Origin: Mycobacterium sp. M26
GTDB lineage: Bacteria; Actinomycetota; Actinomycetes; Mycobacteriales; Mycobacteriaceae
Direction of reading: 5' to 3'
NCBI RefSeq assembly: GCF_001494595.1
Contig: NZ_LN929907.1
Location: 935,468-999,467 of the forward strand
Length of the DNA stretch: 64,000 nucleotides
Under the pieces are notes generated by a model. It saw nothing but the letters and a program-made list of their open reading frames with translations, searched no databases and had not been told where the DNA came from. Both the position numbers and the translations under genes were made by a program. Below are positions 27,437 through 35,242 of this stretch, in pieces; position 1 is the stretch's first letter; every line of letters starts with the position of its first letter.

Positions 27437-29347
27437 ATGAGTTGTGCCAGGTATATCGGTCGGGTCGGAGGTTTGGCGGTCGCTCTCGGCGTCGGGTTGG
27501 CGATCGCCACCGCAACCTCGGCGACGAGTAGTGCCGACACCGGCGCGTCGAGCACGCACGGAAGTTCGGGACGCAGCGGCGGGTCGGCGACGCACAAGTC
27601 CGCCAGTGCCTCGTCGCATCAGAGCATCACCAAGGCGTATGTGGCCGGCGGTGCTAGCCCCAGCCCGCAGGATCCTGCGACGCCGGCTCAGGCCCTGGCC
27701 GCGGCTGTCGCGGAGGTGGTGCGACGCGATGTCGGGCACAGTGCGCGCACGTCGCTCGCTGCCGTCCCGCAGGCGGCTGTGGTCACGACGCCGGCGCCCG
27801 TGCTCAGTAGCGGCAACCTGCTGATCAACTCGGGAGCCGAGGCGGGTGATCCGTCGCTGTCCGGATACAGCTCGGTGACCGTGCCAGGCTGGTCGGTGAC
27901 GGGGACACCGACGGTGATCCAGTACGGCACGTTGCGGCGGCTGCCGGGCCTTTTCGGGACCGAGGGGCCGACGCTTCCTGCGTTCCTGAGCTTCCCGCAG
28001 ACCGCCCCGACCGGGGGCGGTAACCAGTTCTTCGGCGGCGGGAACGTGGCCGACTCGTCGCTGACCCAGGTGGTCGACCTCAGCGGGGCCGCCACGGCCA
28101 TCGACCATGTCGCCGACCCCAACGCCGCCGGGCTGGCGTTCGTGTTGAGTGCCCAACTGGGTGGCTATCTGATCGATCCGTCGCGGGCGTCGGTGAAGGT
28201 CAACTTCCTCGACGCCAACAAGGCCTACCTCGGCAGTGCCGACGTCGGACCCGTGACGGCCCTGGATCGCTGGTTCCAGACCGGACTCACCGAACGTGAC
28301 ACGACTGGCTACATCCCGGTGGGTACCCGCAGCGCGCAGGTGGTGGTGACGTTCAAGGACCTCAACCCGATTCTGGGCAACTACAACAACGCCTACGCCG
28401 ACAACGTGTCGTTCAGCGTCGAGTCCACGGACGTCTCGCCCGGGACGCTGGCGGTACCCACCTCCAACGTCGGGCAGCTCGACCACATCTTCCTGGTGTA
28501 CATGGAGAACCATTCGGTCAACGACATCATCGGAAGCCCGAACGCGCCCTACATCAACAGCCTGGTCAATGCCTACGGGTATGCGCAGAACTATTACGCG
28601 CTGACCCATCCGAGCATGCCGAACTACTGGCCCATCCTGGGCGGTTCGGACTTCGGGCTGAACTACAACTGCGCCGCGAAGTGCTTCCTGGAGCCCAACC
28701 TGGTCAGTCAGGACGGACTATCCTGGGCGGCCTACCAGGACGGCGGTGGCGGGTACAGCGATCCCAACGACCGCACCCCGTTCCTGGCGTTCACCGACAT
28801 CTACAACGACCCGACGACGGCTGCGAAGATCCGCGACATCTCAGCGCTGCAAACCGATCTCAACGGCAACTACTCCGGGGTGGCTGCGTTCAACTGGCTC
28901 GCCGGTGATGAGGCCACCAACATGGAAGGTCCGATCAGCTCGCTGCCGGCGATTCTGCAATGGGCGGCAAGCCAACTCACCACGCATCAGTACAACGTCG
29001 CGGCGGGTGATCAGTTCATGCAGGAGCAGCTCTCCACGGTGTTCAGCTCGGATTTGTGGAATGACCCGAACACCAAGAGTGCGGTGTTCCTCACCTTCGA
29101 CGAGGACTACAACAACATCTCGTGGGGGATCGGCAATGACGGCAATCACGTTGTGATGGTGGTGATTCCGTCGCCAGGAGCGCTGGCCAGCCCGTCGAAC
29201 CCGGACGGGATGAAGGGCGGGGCGTTCATCGCCACCGACTACTACAACCACTACAGCCTGATGCGCACCATCGAGTTGTCTTTGGGGTTGAACCCCTTGA
29301 ACAACAACGACACCTACGCCCAGCCGATGAACGAGTTCTGGGTGTAA
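27437..29347 (+). CDS. Exported phosphoesterase-family protein (acid phosphatase-like)
   Basis: 636 residues from ATG 27437, which has AAGGGA six bases upstream. The N-terminus is a hydrophobic export sequence (ARYIGRVGGLAVALGVG) followed by a Ser/Thr/Ala-rich linker to about residue 120. A beta-rich region (about 125-340) resembles carbohydrate-binding or PEP-type lectin modules, and the C-terminal part (about 350-636) matches the phosphoesterase (phospholipase C/AcpA-like) family: FLVYMENHSVNDIIG, THPSMPNYWPILGG, and FLTFDEDYNN with Asp residues for metal binding. It likely acts outside the cell on phosphomonoesters or phospholipids. Confidence 0.82.
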   Translation: MSCARYIGRVGGLAVALGVGLAIATATSATSSADTGASSTHGSSGRSGGSATHKSASASSHQSITKAYVAGGASPSPQDPATPAQALAAAVAEVVRRDVGHSARTSLAAVPQAAVVTTPAPVLSSGNLLINSGAEAGDPSLSGYSSVTVPGWSVTGTPTVIQYGTLRRLPGLFGTEGPTLPAFLSFPQTAPTGGGNQFFGGGNVADSSLTQVVDLSGAATAIDHVADPNAAGLAFVLSAQLGGYLIDPSRASVKVNFLDANKAYLGSADVGPVTALDRWFQTGLTERDTTGYIPVGTRSAQVVVTFKDLNPILGNYNNAYADNVSFSVESTDVSPGTLAVPTSNVGQLDHIFLVYMENHSVNDIIGSPNAPYINSLVNAYGYAQNYYALTHPSMPNYWPILGGSDFGLNYNCAAKCFLEPNLVSQDGLSWAAYQDGGGGYSDPNDRTPFLAFTDIYNDPTTAAKIRDISALQTDLNGNYSGVAAFNWLAGDEATNMEGPISSLPAILQWAASQLTTHQYNVAAGDQFMQEQLSTVFSSDLWNDPNTKSAVFLTFDEDYNNISWGIGNDGNHVVMVVIPSPGALASPSNPDGMKGGAFIATDYYNHYSLMRTIELSLGLNPLNNNDTYAQPMNEFWV

Positions 29348-30322
29348 CTACTTCGCCGGGTTGTCGCTGGGCGGCTCGTCGGCCGGGGTGCTGTTGGGGA
29401 CGACGATCCGCTTGGTGGCCACCGGCTTGCCGTCGACCTTCTTGACGACCTGAGGCGGCGCGGGCGGGGGCGTGGTGATGCGACCCTGCACGGGGGCGCC
29501 GTTCTTGATGGACGGCGCCGAAACTCGTTTGGTGGCCGCCTTGTCGTCCTTGTCGGCGCCGGCACCACCGTGCATGGCGCCGGGCGGAACCATCGGCATC
29601 CCGGACATTCCGCCGACCGGTGTTGATGTGGCGGCAGGTGGGGCCGGCGGTCGGGTTGCCATGACCGGCGCCGAGGACGGCGATGTGCCTGCGGAGGGAA
29701 CGGGTGGTGGGCCGAGCATGGCGGTAGGCGACGTGCCGCCGATGCCACCGCCTCCGCCGCCAGCGGAACCACCACCGCCGGAGCCGAATTCGCCGGCGTC
29801 CGCGCCGTATTCATCAAGCGGAAGCTCGGACAGGCTGGCCTTGTCCAGCTCGGCGGCCGAACCGCCGGCCTGCTGCATCATGCCCATCCCGGCCTGCATG
29901 GCCTGTTGAGCGCCCTGTGCGATCTGCTGGGGGATCTGGGCCAGCGGTTGCAGGGCGCCGCCCATGGCCCCGGCGAGCGCGCCGGCGATGCCGGAGGCCA
30001 TCTGCGGCAGCTGCTGGGCCATCTGCGAGGCATCACCTTGGGCGGCAACGCCTTTCATCTCCGCCGAGGCGGCTTCGTCCTGGGCGGGGAACTTGGCAGC
30101 CGCCTCGGCGGTCTTGGCGTCACGCTTGGCGTGCTCTTCGATGCTGTCGGCGTTGTCCTTTGGGTCGCCGAGGTTGGCGGCCAGGCCCAGGACGCGGAGC
30201 AGCTGCTCGATCGGGGTGGCGCCGGTGACCAGCGGATCGGAGGCGATCGGCGGCGGTGGCACGTTCATGCCGTTGGCTTGCAGGTAGTGGCCCGCGCTCG
30301 CGGCGAGCTGGCCTTCGCTCAT
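29348..30322 (-). CDS. Ala/Pro/Gly-rich type VII-associated protein
   Basis: 324 residues. About 1-150 is Ala/Gln-rich and helical with no signal peptide; about 175-205 is a Gly/Ser-rich spacer; the C-terminal third is Pro-rich and ends with a basic stretch (VVKKVDGKPVATKRIVV). A YGADA motif resembles a YxxxD-type signal. The composition is like ESX-associated Esp proteins and the genes flanking ESX-2 in M. tuberculosis, but I cannot assign a named family. ATG 30322 overlaps the stop of the upstream gene (ATGA), making an operon. Its stop abuts that of the phosphoesterase gene (29347/29348). Confidence 0.7.
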   Translation of the reverse strand: MSEGQLAASAGHYLQANGMNVPPPPIASDPLVTGATPIEQLLRVLGLAANLGDPKDNADSIEEHAKRDAKTAEAAAKFPAQDEAASAEMKGVAAQGDASQMAQQLPQMASGIAGALAGAMGGALQPLAQIPQQIAQGAQQAMQAGMGMMQQAGGSAAELDKASLSELPLDEYGADAGEFGSGGGGSAGGGGGGIGGTSPTAMLGPPPVPSAGTSPSSAPVMATRPPAPPAATSTPVGGMSGMPMVPPGAMHGGAGADKDDKAATKRVSAPSIKNGAPVQGRITTPPPAPPQVVKKVDGKPVATKRIVVPNSTPADEPPSDNPAK

Positions 30323-32084
30323 CGGCGTTCCTCCCCTCGGACGGCCATGTTCAACGCCTGGAACCAGGCGAAGTGGTAGTTCGCGCTGGTCTTTTCGCCC
30401 TTGATGAGGGCGTCGATGGTGGCCAGCAACTGCCAGTTGCCGACCTTAGCGGGGTCGACGTTGTCGGGGTAGTCACCCAGAACCTGCTGGGCGACGGTGG
30501 TGAGGTGTTCGTGCAGCAGGTCGACTTCGGAGTCCAGGTAGCCGGTGCCAGTCGAGGCGGCTTTAGCCAGGGTGTGGGCCAGTCGGGGGAGGCCGTCACG
30601 CCACTTGGTGGCCTGAGCCAGTTCCCAGCCGAGGTCCTCGACGTCGGGGGTCTGGCGGGCGCGGATAGACATCGAGACTGGTTCGGGATCTTCGGCTTTG
30701 GGGATGAACTGGCCGGGGGTGTAGGCGGCGGTGAGCGTGGTCTCGCCGAGTAGGGCGGCGAGGTTGGCGCGCCGGTGCGCGGGTGTGGGCAGGCGCAGGC
30801 CGGTGGGGATCTCGATGTGCGGGGGGATCCAGCCGCTGGCGAGGTCGGTGGCCAGGGTGGTGCTGCCGTCGTCGCGGTCGCCGATGGCCCAGCGCAGTTT
30901 GGGTTCCTGACGGGCGACGGCGTCGAGGAGTCGGTGCAGGCGCTGCTGGGCTTGGGTCTGGGCGGCGCTGGCCCCGGCCATGGCGCCGGTTGCGGTTGCA
31001 GCGACGGCGTTTTCGGTGAGCCCGGCCGGCGAGGGTGCGGCAAGCGGGGCCGGTTGTTGACGGACGACGGCGGGCTGGGCCAGTGAGCTGGCGCTGTTGG
31101 GGCTGACGGGAGCGGAGCCGGGCGCGGCCGGTGGGGTGGGGGTTGGGCGATCTGCACACCTGTAGGCGTACTAACCGCGTTGGGAGGTACTAGAGGCAGG
31201 CCTGCAGTACCTGCGGTTGAAGCCCCCGGGCTTGTGGCCGGAGGTGCCGCCTGAGGAGGAGACATTGGAACTCGGCTTTGCCCGGCTGCAAAGATGCCTT
31301 GCCCGTCGGGTGGACTCGTTGCAGGCGAGGGCGCAATCGTCGCTGCATCTGGTTGTCCCGGGGTAAACAGCGTTTGCGGGCTGCTGTTGGGGGTGGATAC
31401 GGGCTTCGGTTGTCCGTTACTGAACAGGTCCGTTGCTTTGTCGGGAACTGCGGATCCCTTTGATGAACTGTCCAGCATTGATGTCACCTGTTGGCGAATC
31501 GAATCTTCACTCGGTGATCCGAATGCCCGTTGCAGATCAACTCCGTTGAGATCTGCGAATTTGTATGCGGATACTCCAGGTTGTTCCCTGTCGAGGACCT
31601 TCTGAATCTCACCGGCTACGTTGCCGCTGTGTGCTGCTGCCTTCGCGTTCGCTTGAGTTTGTGCGTCAACTACAACCTTCACGATTTCGGACACCTTCTC
31701 CGGGAAGGTTTCTGAAGATGCCAGGATTCGCTGAATCTCTTTGTTTCCTGACCTTGCGATGTCCTCGAGATCTGAGCGAAGGCATGTGACTGACTTGCAT
31801 GCCGCTTCATACGAGACCGACTTACTTGCGTTCTTCTCTGCAATCTCTCGTGAAAGATGCACGCCGCGGTCGAATATCTCTTTCGTACGGTCTGCCGTCA
31901 CACCCTCTTGGTCTGACAGGACACTGTTGCGAACGCTGTCCAACGCTGAACCGTAAGCTTCGTAGCCTTGGCTGATCGACGCCCTGGTGGATGCTGCCAA
32001 ATTGGTGACAGATACTGCTGCGCCACTCGGCCATTGATGGCCAACAAGAAGCTGTGACCAGCTGCCTTCGGGTATATCAATCAA
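30319..32084 (-). pseudogene. Frame-disrupted type VII-associated protein (DUF5631/DUF5632-like C-terminus)
   Basis: Start TTG 32084 has GGAGG seven bases upstream and overlaps the previous stop (TTGA). Frame one encodes a helical N-domain with GHQWPSG, recalling CpnT/WXG100-like heads, then a Pro/Ser-rich linker (to about 31140). The C-terminal domain, with HRLLDAVARQEPKLRWAIGD and ASGWIPPHIEIPTG, lies in another frame (open downstream of about 31170, ATG at 30981). One extra C in the C5/C4 run at 31133-31142 would join them into 588 residues. Without it, frame one runs out of phase to 30351 as an Arg/Pro-rich tail. The C-domain resembles Rv3899c from memory. GC content is about 50% in the N-part against roughly 70% around it. 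Confidence 0.7.
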
Positions 32085-32626
32085 GTGCAGGCCTCCGAGA
32101 TCGCCTTCGCATTCGTCTCTGCATCTTGGTAGATCTCGTCGAGCTTCTCTTGACTCGTCTCCCCCAGTTGGTCGACAGCAATCGTCATGTATGTGCTCGA
32201 CAGTTGTCGGAGCTTCTCAGCGAGATCGCTTGCCAAAGCAGGGTTTTGATTTAGTGCCGCATCGATGTAGCTGCCTGCAGTCAAGACGGCCAGCCGGGTG
32301 TTTACTCCGGCAATAAGGACCTCGGTTGGGTTTGTGCCTCCGCGCTTACTGTTGCTAACCAACATGTCGTGCGCATTGGTGAACGCATCACATGCTGCCT
32401 TCTTTGCGTCTGCAACTTCCTGCTCGCTGTATGTCTTGGCGGCCGGAGCCTCAGGCTTGGGAGCTGGCTTGAACCAGGCGCCGATTCCCACCGCGATGGC
32501 GATAACCGCGAGCACGATTGCGACGATCGTCGGGATCCTGGACGCTGCACCGGGCCCGGGCGGTGGTCCCTGCGGCGGCCAGGGTGCAGGTGCGGCGGGC
32601 CCGGGTCCGTACGGTGCTTGCGACAT
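32081..32626 (-). CDS. Proline-rich single-pass membrane protein
   Basis: 181 residues from ATG 32626 (MSQAPYGPGP); a GTG at 32668 would add 14 residues. A Pro-rich cytoplasmic N-terminus (about 1-32) is followed by one transmembrane helix (about 34-52, IPTIVAIVLAVIAIAVGIGA) and an exported helical domain with conserved-looking ADAKKAACDAF. This plan is common among mycobacterial small membrane proteins of unknown function found beside type VII effector genes. It is first in the three-gene operon, and its stop overlaps the next start. GC near 53% is low for this genome. Confidence 0.7.
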   Translation of the reverse strand: MSQAPYGPGPAAPAPWPPQGPPPGPGAASRIPTIVAIVLAVIAIAVGIGAWFKPAPKPEAPAAKTYSEQEVADAKKAACDAFTNAHDMLVSNSKRGGTNPTEVLIAGVNTRLAVLTAGSYIDAALNQNPALASDLAEKLRQLSSTYMTIAVDQLGETSQEKLDEIYQDAETNAKAISEACT

Positions 32627-32990
32627 GTTCGCGATCGTATCCCTTGTGTTTGCCAGAGCGCTATTCACTCGTCGGCGCGAACGGGGTACAAGTTAGACGT
32701 ATTGCCAGTTCAAGCTATCCGCCGCCGCCGATACTCGGAATCTGGCAGCTACGCTTCGCCCCGTCGAGTGCGATAGCCGCTCGCGGCTCAGGGTCGGCCT
32801 CACAAAGGTTCTCCAAAACGCGGTATCACCGGTGATACCGCGTTTTTGATCTTCCACCACCCACACAGAGGCGAGCGGACGGCCGACCCCGGCGCCAACC
32901 CCAGATAAGCGGCCAGTTCAAGACCGCGAGACCCAACCGTGGCCCAACCTTGACTTGACCCCACAGAAACCGCACAGGGACCATGAAGCG
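32627..32990. other. Intergenic gap between divergent genes
   Basis: About 360 bases lie between the minus-strand operon and the L,D-transpeptidase gene. The left half is relatively AT-rich and no supported ORF was found. The only clear structure is the perfect palindrome at 32815-32846. Promoters for both flanking genes should be here; a small RNA ending at the palindrome is possible. Confidence 0.5.
32815..32846 (+). terminator. Perfect 16+16 base palindrome with T-run
   Basis: AAAACGCGGTATCACC (32815-32830) is followed directly by its exact reverse complement (32831-32846), with TTTTT at 32843-32847. On either strand this forms a strong stem ending in U residues, like an intrinsic terminator. 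It lies upstream of both flanking genes, so it may end a small transcript or act as an operator. Confidence 0.6.
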
Positions 32991-33653
32991 ATGCGGCGGG
33001 TTCTGCTTTCGATGACGGCTGTCTTCAGCGCGGCGGTCCTCGCCCTCACCTCGGCACCGCCGAGCCACGCCGAAGCGCCGTGGTTCCAGGCCAACGTCGG
33101 TAACGCCACCCAGGTGCTCTCCGTCGTCAGCACCGGCGGTGCCACCGCCAAGATCGACGTCTGGCAGCGCGGCGCCGCCGGCTGGGAGCCCGTCGGCACC
33201 GGCATCCCCGCGCACGTCGGCGCCAACGGCATGACCCCGCAATCCCACGACGGCGAAATGAAGACGCCGATGGGCATCTTCACCCTCGACTTCGCCTTCG
33301 GCACCCAGCCCAACCCGGGCGGCGGCCTGCAGTACGTGCAGGTGACCCCGGACTATTGGTGGGACGGCGACATGAAGAGCCCCACCTACAACACCATGCA
33401 GATCTGCAAGAAGGCCGACTGCCCGTTCAACACCAACCCCAGCAGCGGCACCGAGAACCTCTACATCCCGCAGTACGCGCACGCCATCGTCATGGGCGTG
33501 AACAAGGCCCGCATCCCCGGCAACGGTGGCGCGTTCTTTGTCCACACCACCGACGGCGGACCGACGGCGGGCTGCGTGTCCCTGGACGACGACACGTTGG
33601 TCAAGATCATCCGCTGGCTACAGCCCGGCGCCCTGATCGCCGTCGCTAAGTAG
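32991..33653 (+). CDS. Secreted L,D-transpeptidase-like (YkuD domain) protein
   Basis: 220 residues from ATG 32991, with AGGGA nine bases upstream. A signal peptide occupies about 1-27 (cleavage near SHA-EA). The YkuD catalytic motif is HTTDGGPTAGCVSL, with His185 and Cys195. The protein lacks the Ig-like domains of the classical mycobacterial LdtMt enzymes and is closest to short periplasmic YkuD proteins, so it may cross-link peptidoglycan or attach other groups. Its end overlaps the convergent NTF2-like gene by 8 bases. Confidence 0.84.
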   Translation: MRRVLLSMTAVFSAAVLALTSAPPSHAEAPWFQANVGNATQVLSVVSTGGATAKIDVWQRGAAGWEPVGTGIPAHVGANGMTPQSHDGEMKTPMGIFTLDFAFGTQPNPGGGLQYVQVTPDYWWDGDMKSPTYNTMQICKKADCPFNTNPSSGTENLYIPQYAHAIVMGVNKARIPGNGGAFFVHTTDGGPTAGCVSLDDDTLVKIIRWLQPGALIAVAK

Positions 33654-34125
33654 TCGCGACAGCCTTACCCGGCGTCGCTTTGAAGTTCATGTTCTCCGTC
33701 GACTGCGTCACCTCGTAGGTGCGGTCGTATCCGGTCTTGCTGATCTTCCAGCCGTCGGCCGTCTTGCGGTAGCGGTCCCGGTAGAACCCGGCCCCCATCA
33801 GCATGAAGTTGTACTCCGGCACGATGACCCGGTCCTGCAGGTACCAGATGGCCTCGGCCTCGTCACCGTCGACGGTGATCTCCGGGTGGGTCACCCGGTG
33901 CTCGGTCAGCACGCCCGCGGGCATCGACTTACGCATGAACTCCACCAGTTCGGTGCGGTTGGTGAAGTGGTGCTCCTCGCCCAACGACGAGCCATAGTCC
34001 CCGATGATGTCCTCGGTCAGGGTGTCGGCGAAATCGTCCCAGTGCTTGGTGTCCAGCGCCCGCATGTAGCGGTACTTAACCTGCTTGATTGCCTCGATCG
34101 CTTCCGCATCAGCCATGCCGGTCAT
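33646..34125 (-). CDS. NTF2/SnoaL-like protein
   Basis: 159 residues (150 if ATG 34116 is used). The pattern IKQVKYRYMRALDTKHWDDF at the N-terminus, then beta strands with EHRVTHPEI and GFYRDRYRK, is that of SnoaL-like NTF2-fold proteins. This fold includes ketosteroid isomerase- and dehydratase-type enzymes as well as ligand-binding proteins; no function can be assigned. It converges on the L,D-transpeptidase gene. Confidence 0.8.
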   Translation of the reverse strand: MTGMADAEAIEAIKQVKYRYMRALDTKHWDDFADTLTEDIIGDYGSSLGEEHHFTNRTELVEFMRKSMPAGVLTEHRVTHPEITVDGDEAEAIWYLQDRVIVPEYNFMLMGAGFYRDRYRKTADGWKISKTGYDRTYEVTQSTENMNFKATPGKAVATT

Positions 34126-34169
34126 TGCAGCACAACGAAGCGCTCGACCGATAGAGATGTCTCAACGGA

Positions 34170-34206
34170 CGAAGCCGGCGACCCCTGGGGGGATTCGCCG
34201 GCTTCG
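34170..34206 (-). terminator. 12-bp stem hairpin downstream of the 48-residue gene
   Basis: CGAAGCCGGCGA (34170-34181) pairs exactly with TCGCCGGCTTCG (34195-34206) across a 13-base loop. It lies 14 bases after the stop of the small minus-strand gene and before the NTF2-like gene start. There is no U-run, but the stem is GC-rich and of terminator size. Confidence 0.55.
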
Positions 34207-34220
34207 GATCACGAATTGGG

Positions 34221-34367
34221 TCAGCGGTGAGTGTTCTCGTACCGCTGAGCGATGGCAACGAGTTCATCGCGAACCGTTGACGGGGGCATCGCATTGATAC
34301 GTGCGTGCAGACGCCGACGGTTGATGGCCCGCTTCATGTCACTGCGAAAACGCGCGAGCGACGACAT
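34221..34367 (-). CDS. Small basic protein, 48 residues
   Basis: ATG 34367 has AGGAG nine bases upstream. The frame gives 48 residues, starting MSSLARFRSDMKRAINRR, with VRDELVAIAQRYE near the end. It is Arg-rich in the first half and probably helical, without a signal peptide or membrane segment. A hairpin terminator follows. I recall similar tiny mycobacterial proteins with an N-A-x-P-P-x-x-V-R-D-E-L motif, but no function. It occupies most of the otherwise empty gap 34126-34605; upstream (34368-34605) I see only a probable promoter region. Confidence 0.65.
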   Translation of the reverse strand: MSSLARFRSDMKRAINRRRLHARINAMPPSTVRDELVAIAQRYENTHR

Positions 34368-34605
34368 TCTTCTCAACTCCTCTTTGTGCCCCTGGGTCCG
34401 CAGGAGCGTTGTTTGCTGCTGGCGTTCGCCTAACCGGGATCGCCAGCTAGGGGAACGGCTCGATGGTCCTTGTTAATTCCGTGTAAATCAACTTTGGCCG
34501 TGTGACTTTGGTGACATCACGGCGATGACCAGCGGGACTGTCCAACCCCCTGTGACGGCCGACACCCCGCTCCCCGGAGCCGGTAATGAGATTCGCTGAA
34601 GCGGC

Positions 34606-35202
34606 TCAGCGGTCCTGAAGGTAGCGGGTCACCATCTCCACGAGCAGCCGACGCTCGCGCTCCCACTCCAGATGCGAGTTGACGATCATCTCCACCAGCA
34701 CCATCCCGCGCAGCGCCGACCAGATCACCTCGGCCACGCCCTGGTCGTCACAGATGAGCCGGCCGAGCTGATTGACCGCATCGTTGATCTCCAGCAGATG
34801 CCGCCGTGCGCTCTGGCCGTGGCTGCCCCGCATGGCCCGCAGGATCTCGAACGCTGCCAGCGATGTGGGGCTGCTGTAGCAGCGGAAGGCGGTGTCGACG
34901 ACGAGCTCGATGCGCTCCCGCAGGTCGAGATCGCCGACCTCGGCGGCCGAGAGTTCCTCGACCAGCCGGGCCACACCCTCGTCGACCACCGCCATCAGCA
35001 GGCCGTTGCGGTCGCCGAAGTGGTACTGAATGACACCCCAGGTGACCCCGGCCCGCTCGGCGACGTGCTTGGCGGTGGCAGCCTGAAAGCCCTCTTCGAC
35101 CACGCAGCGCACGGTTTCGTCGATGATCAGCGCGCGGGTGTCGTCCCCTCGCTTGCGCGGCGCAAGGGTCTGCCGCGTAGGAGGCGTCCCGAGTGCTTTC
35201 AC
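34606..35202 (-). CDS. TetR-family regulator
   Basis: 198 residues from GTG 35202. The helix-turn-helix is at about 43-62 (AKHVAERAGVTWGVIQYHFG), followed by a helical C-domain. It is divergent from a two-gene unit beginning at 35243; only 40 bases separate the starts, and an imperfect palindrome covers the regulator's own start. Control of the adjacent unknown/dehydrogenase pair is likely. Confidence 0.88.
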   Translation of the reverse strand: MKALGTPPTRQTLAPRKRGDDTRALIIDETVRCVVEEGFQAATAKHVAERAGVTWGVIQYHFGDRNGLLMAVVDEGVARLVEELSAAEVGDLDLRERIELVVDTAFRCYSSPTSLAAFEILRAMRGSHGQSARRHLLEINDAVNQLGRLICDDQGVAEVIWSALRGMVLVEMIVNSHLEWERERRLLVEMVTRYLQDR

Positions 35203-35223
35203 ATTGTTGACTTTATAACATTG
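35202..35223. promoter_or_regulatory. Candidate TetR operator
   Basis: CATTGTT (35202-35208) and AACATTG (35217-35223) form an inverted repeat with one mismatch and an 8-base spacer, within the 40-base gap between divergent starts. Size and position suit a TetR-type operator. Inferred only. Confidence 0.4.
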
Positions 35224-35242
35224 AGCCGATTATGTTTCGCGT

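Noticed and set aside
27365..28609. 414-residue minus-strand open frame under the phosphoesterase
   Set aside because: Its composition is that of an antisense shadow (Arg/His/Gly-rich), while the plus strand encodes a coherent signal peptide, linker and catalytic domain.
30351..31130. Arg/Pro-rich C-terminal extension of the 577-residue open frame
   Set aside because: It reads the DUF5631/5632-like coding region out of frame. The true domain is in the next frame to 30319, so the tail is a result of the frame break.
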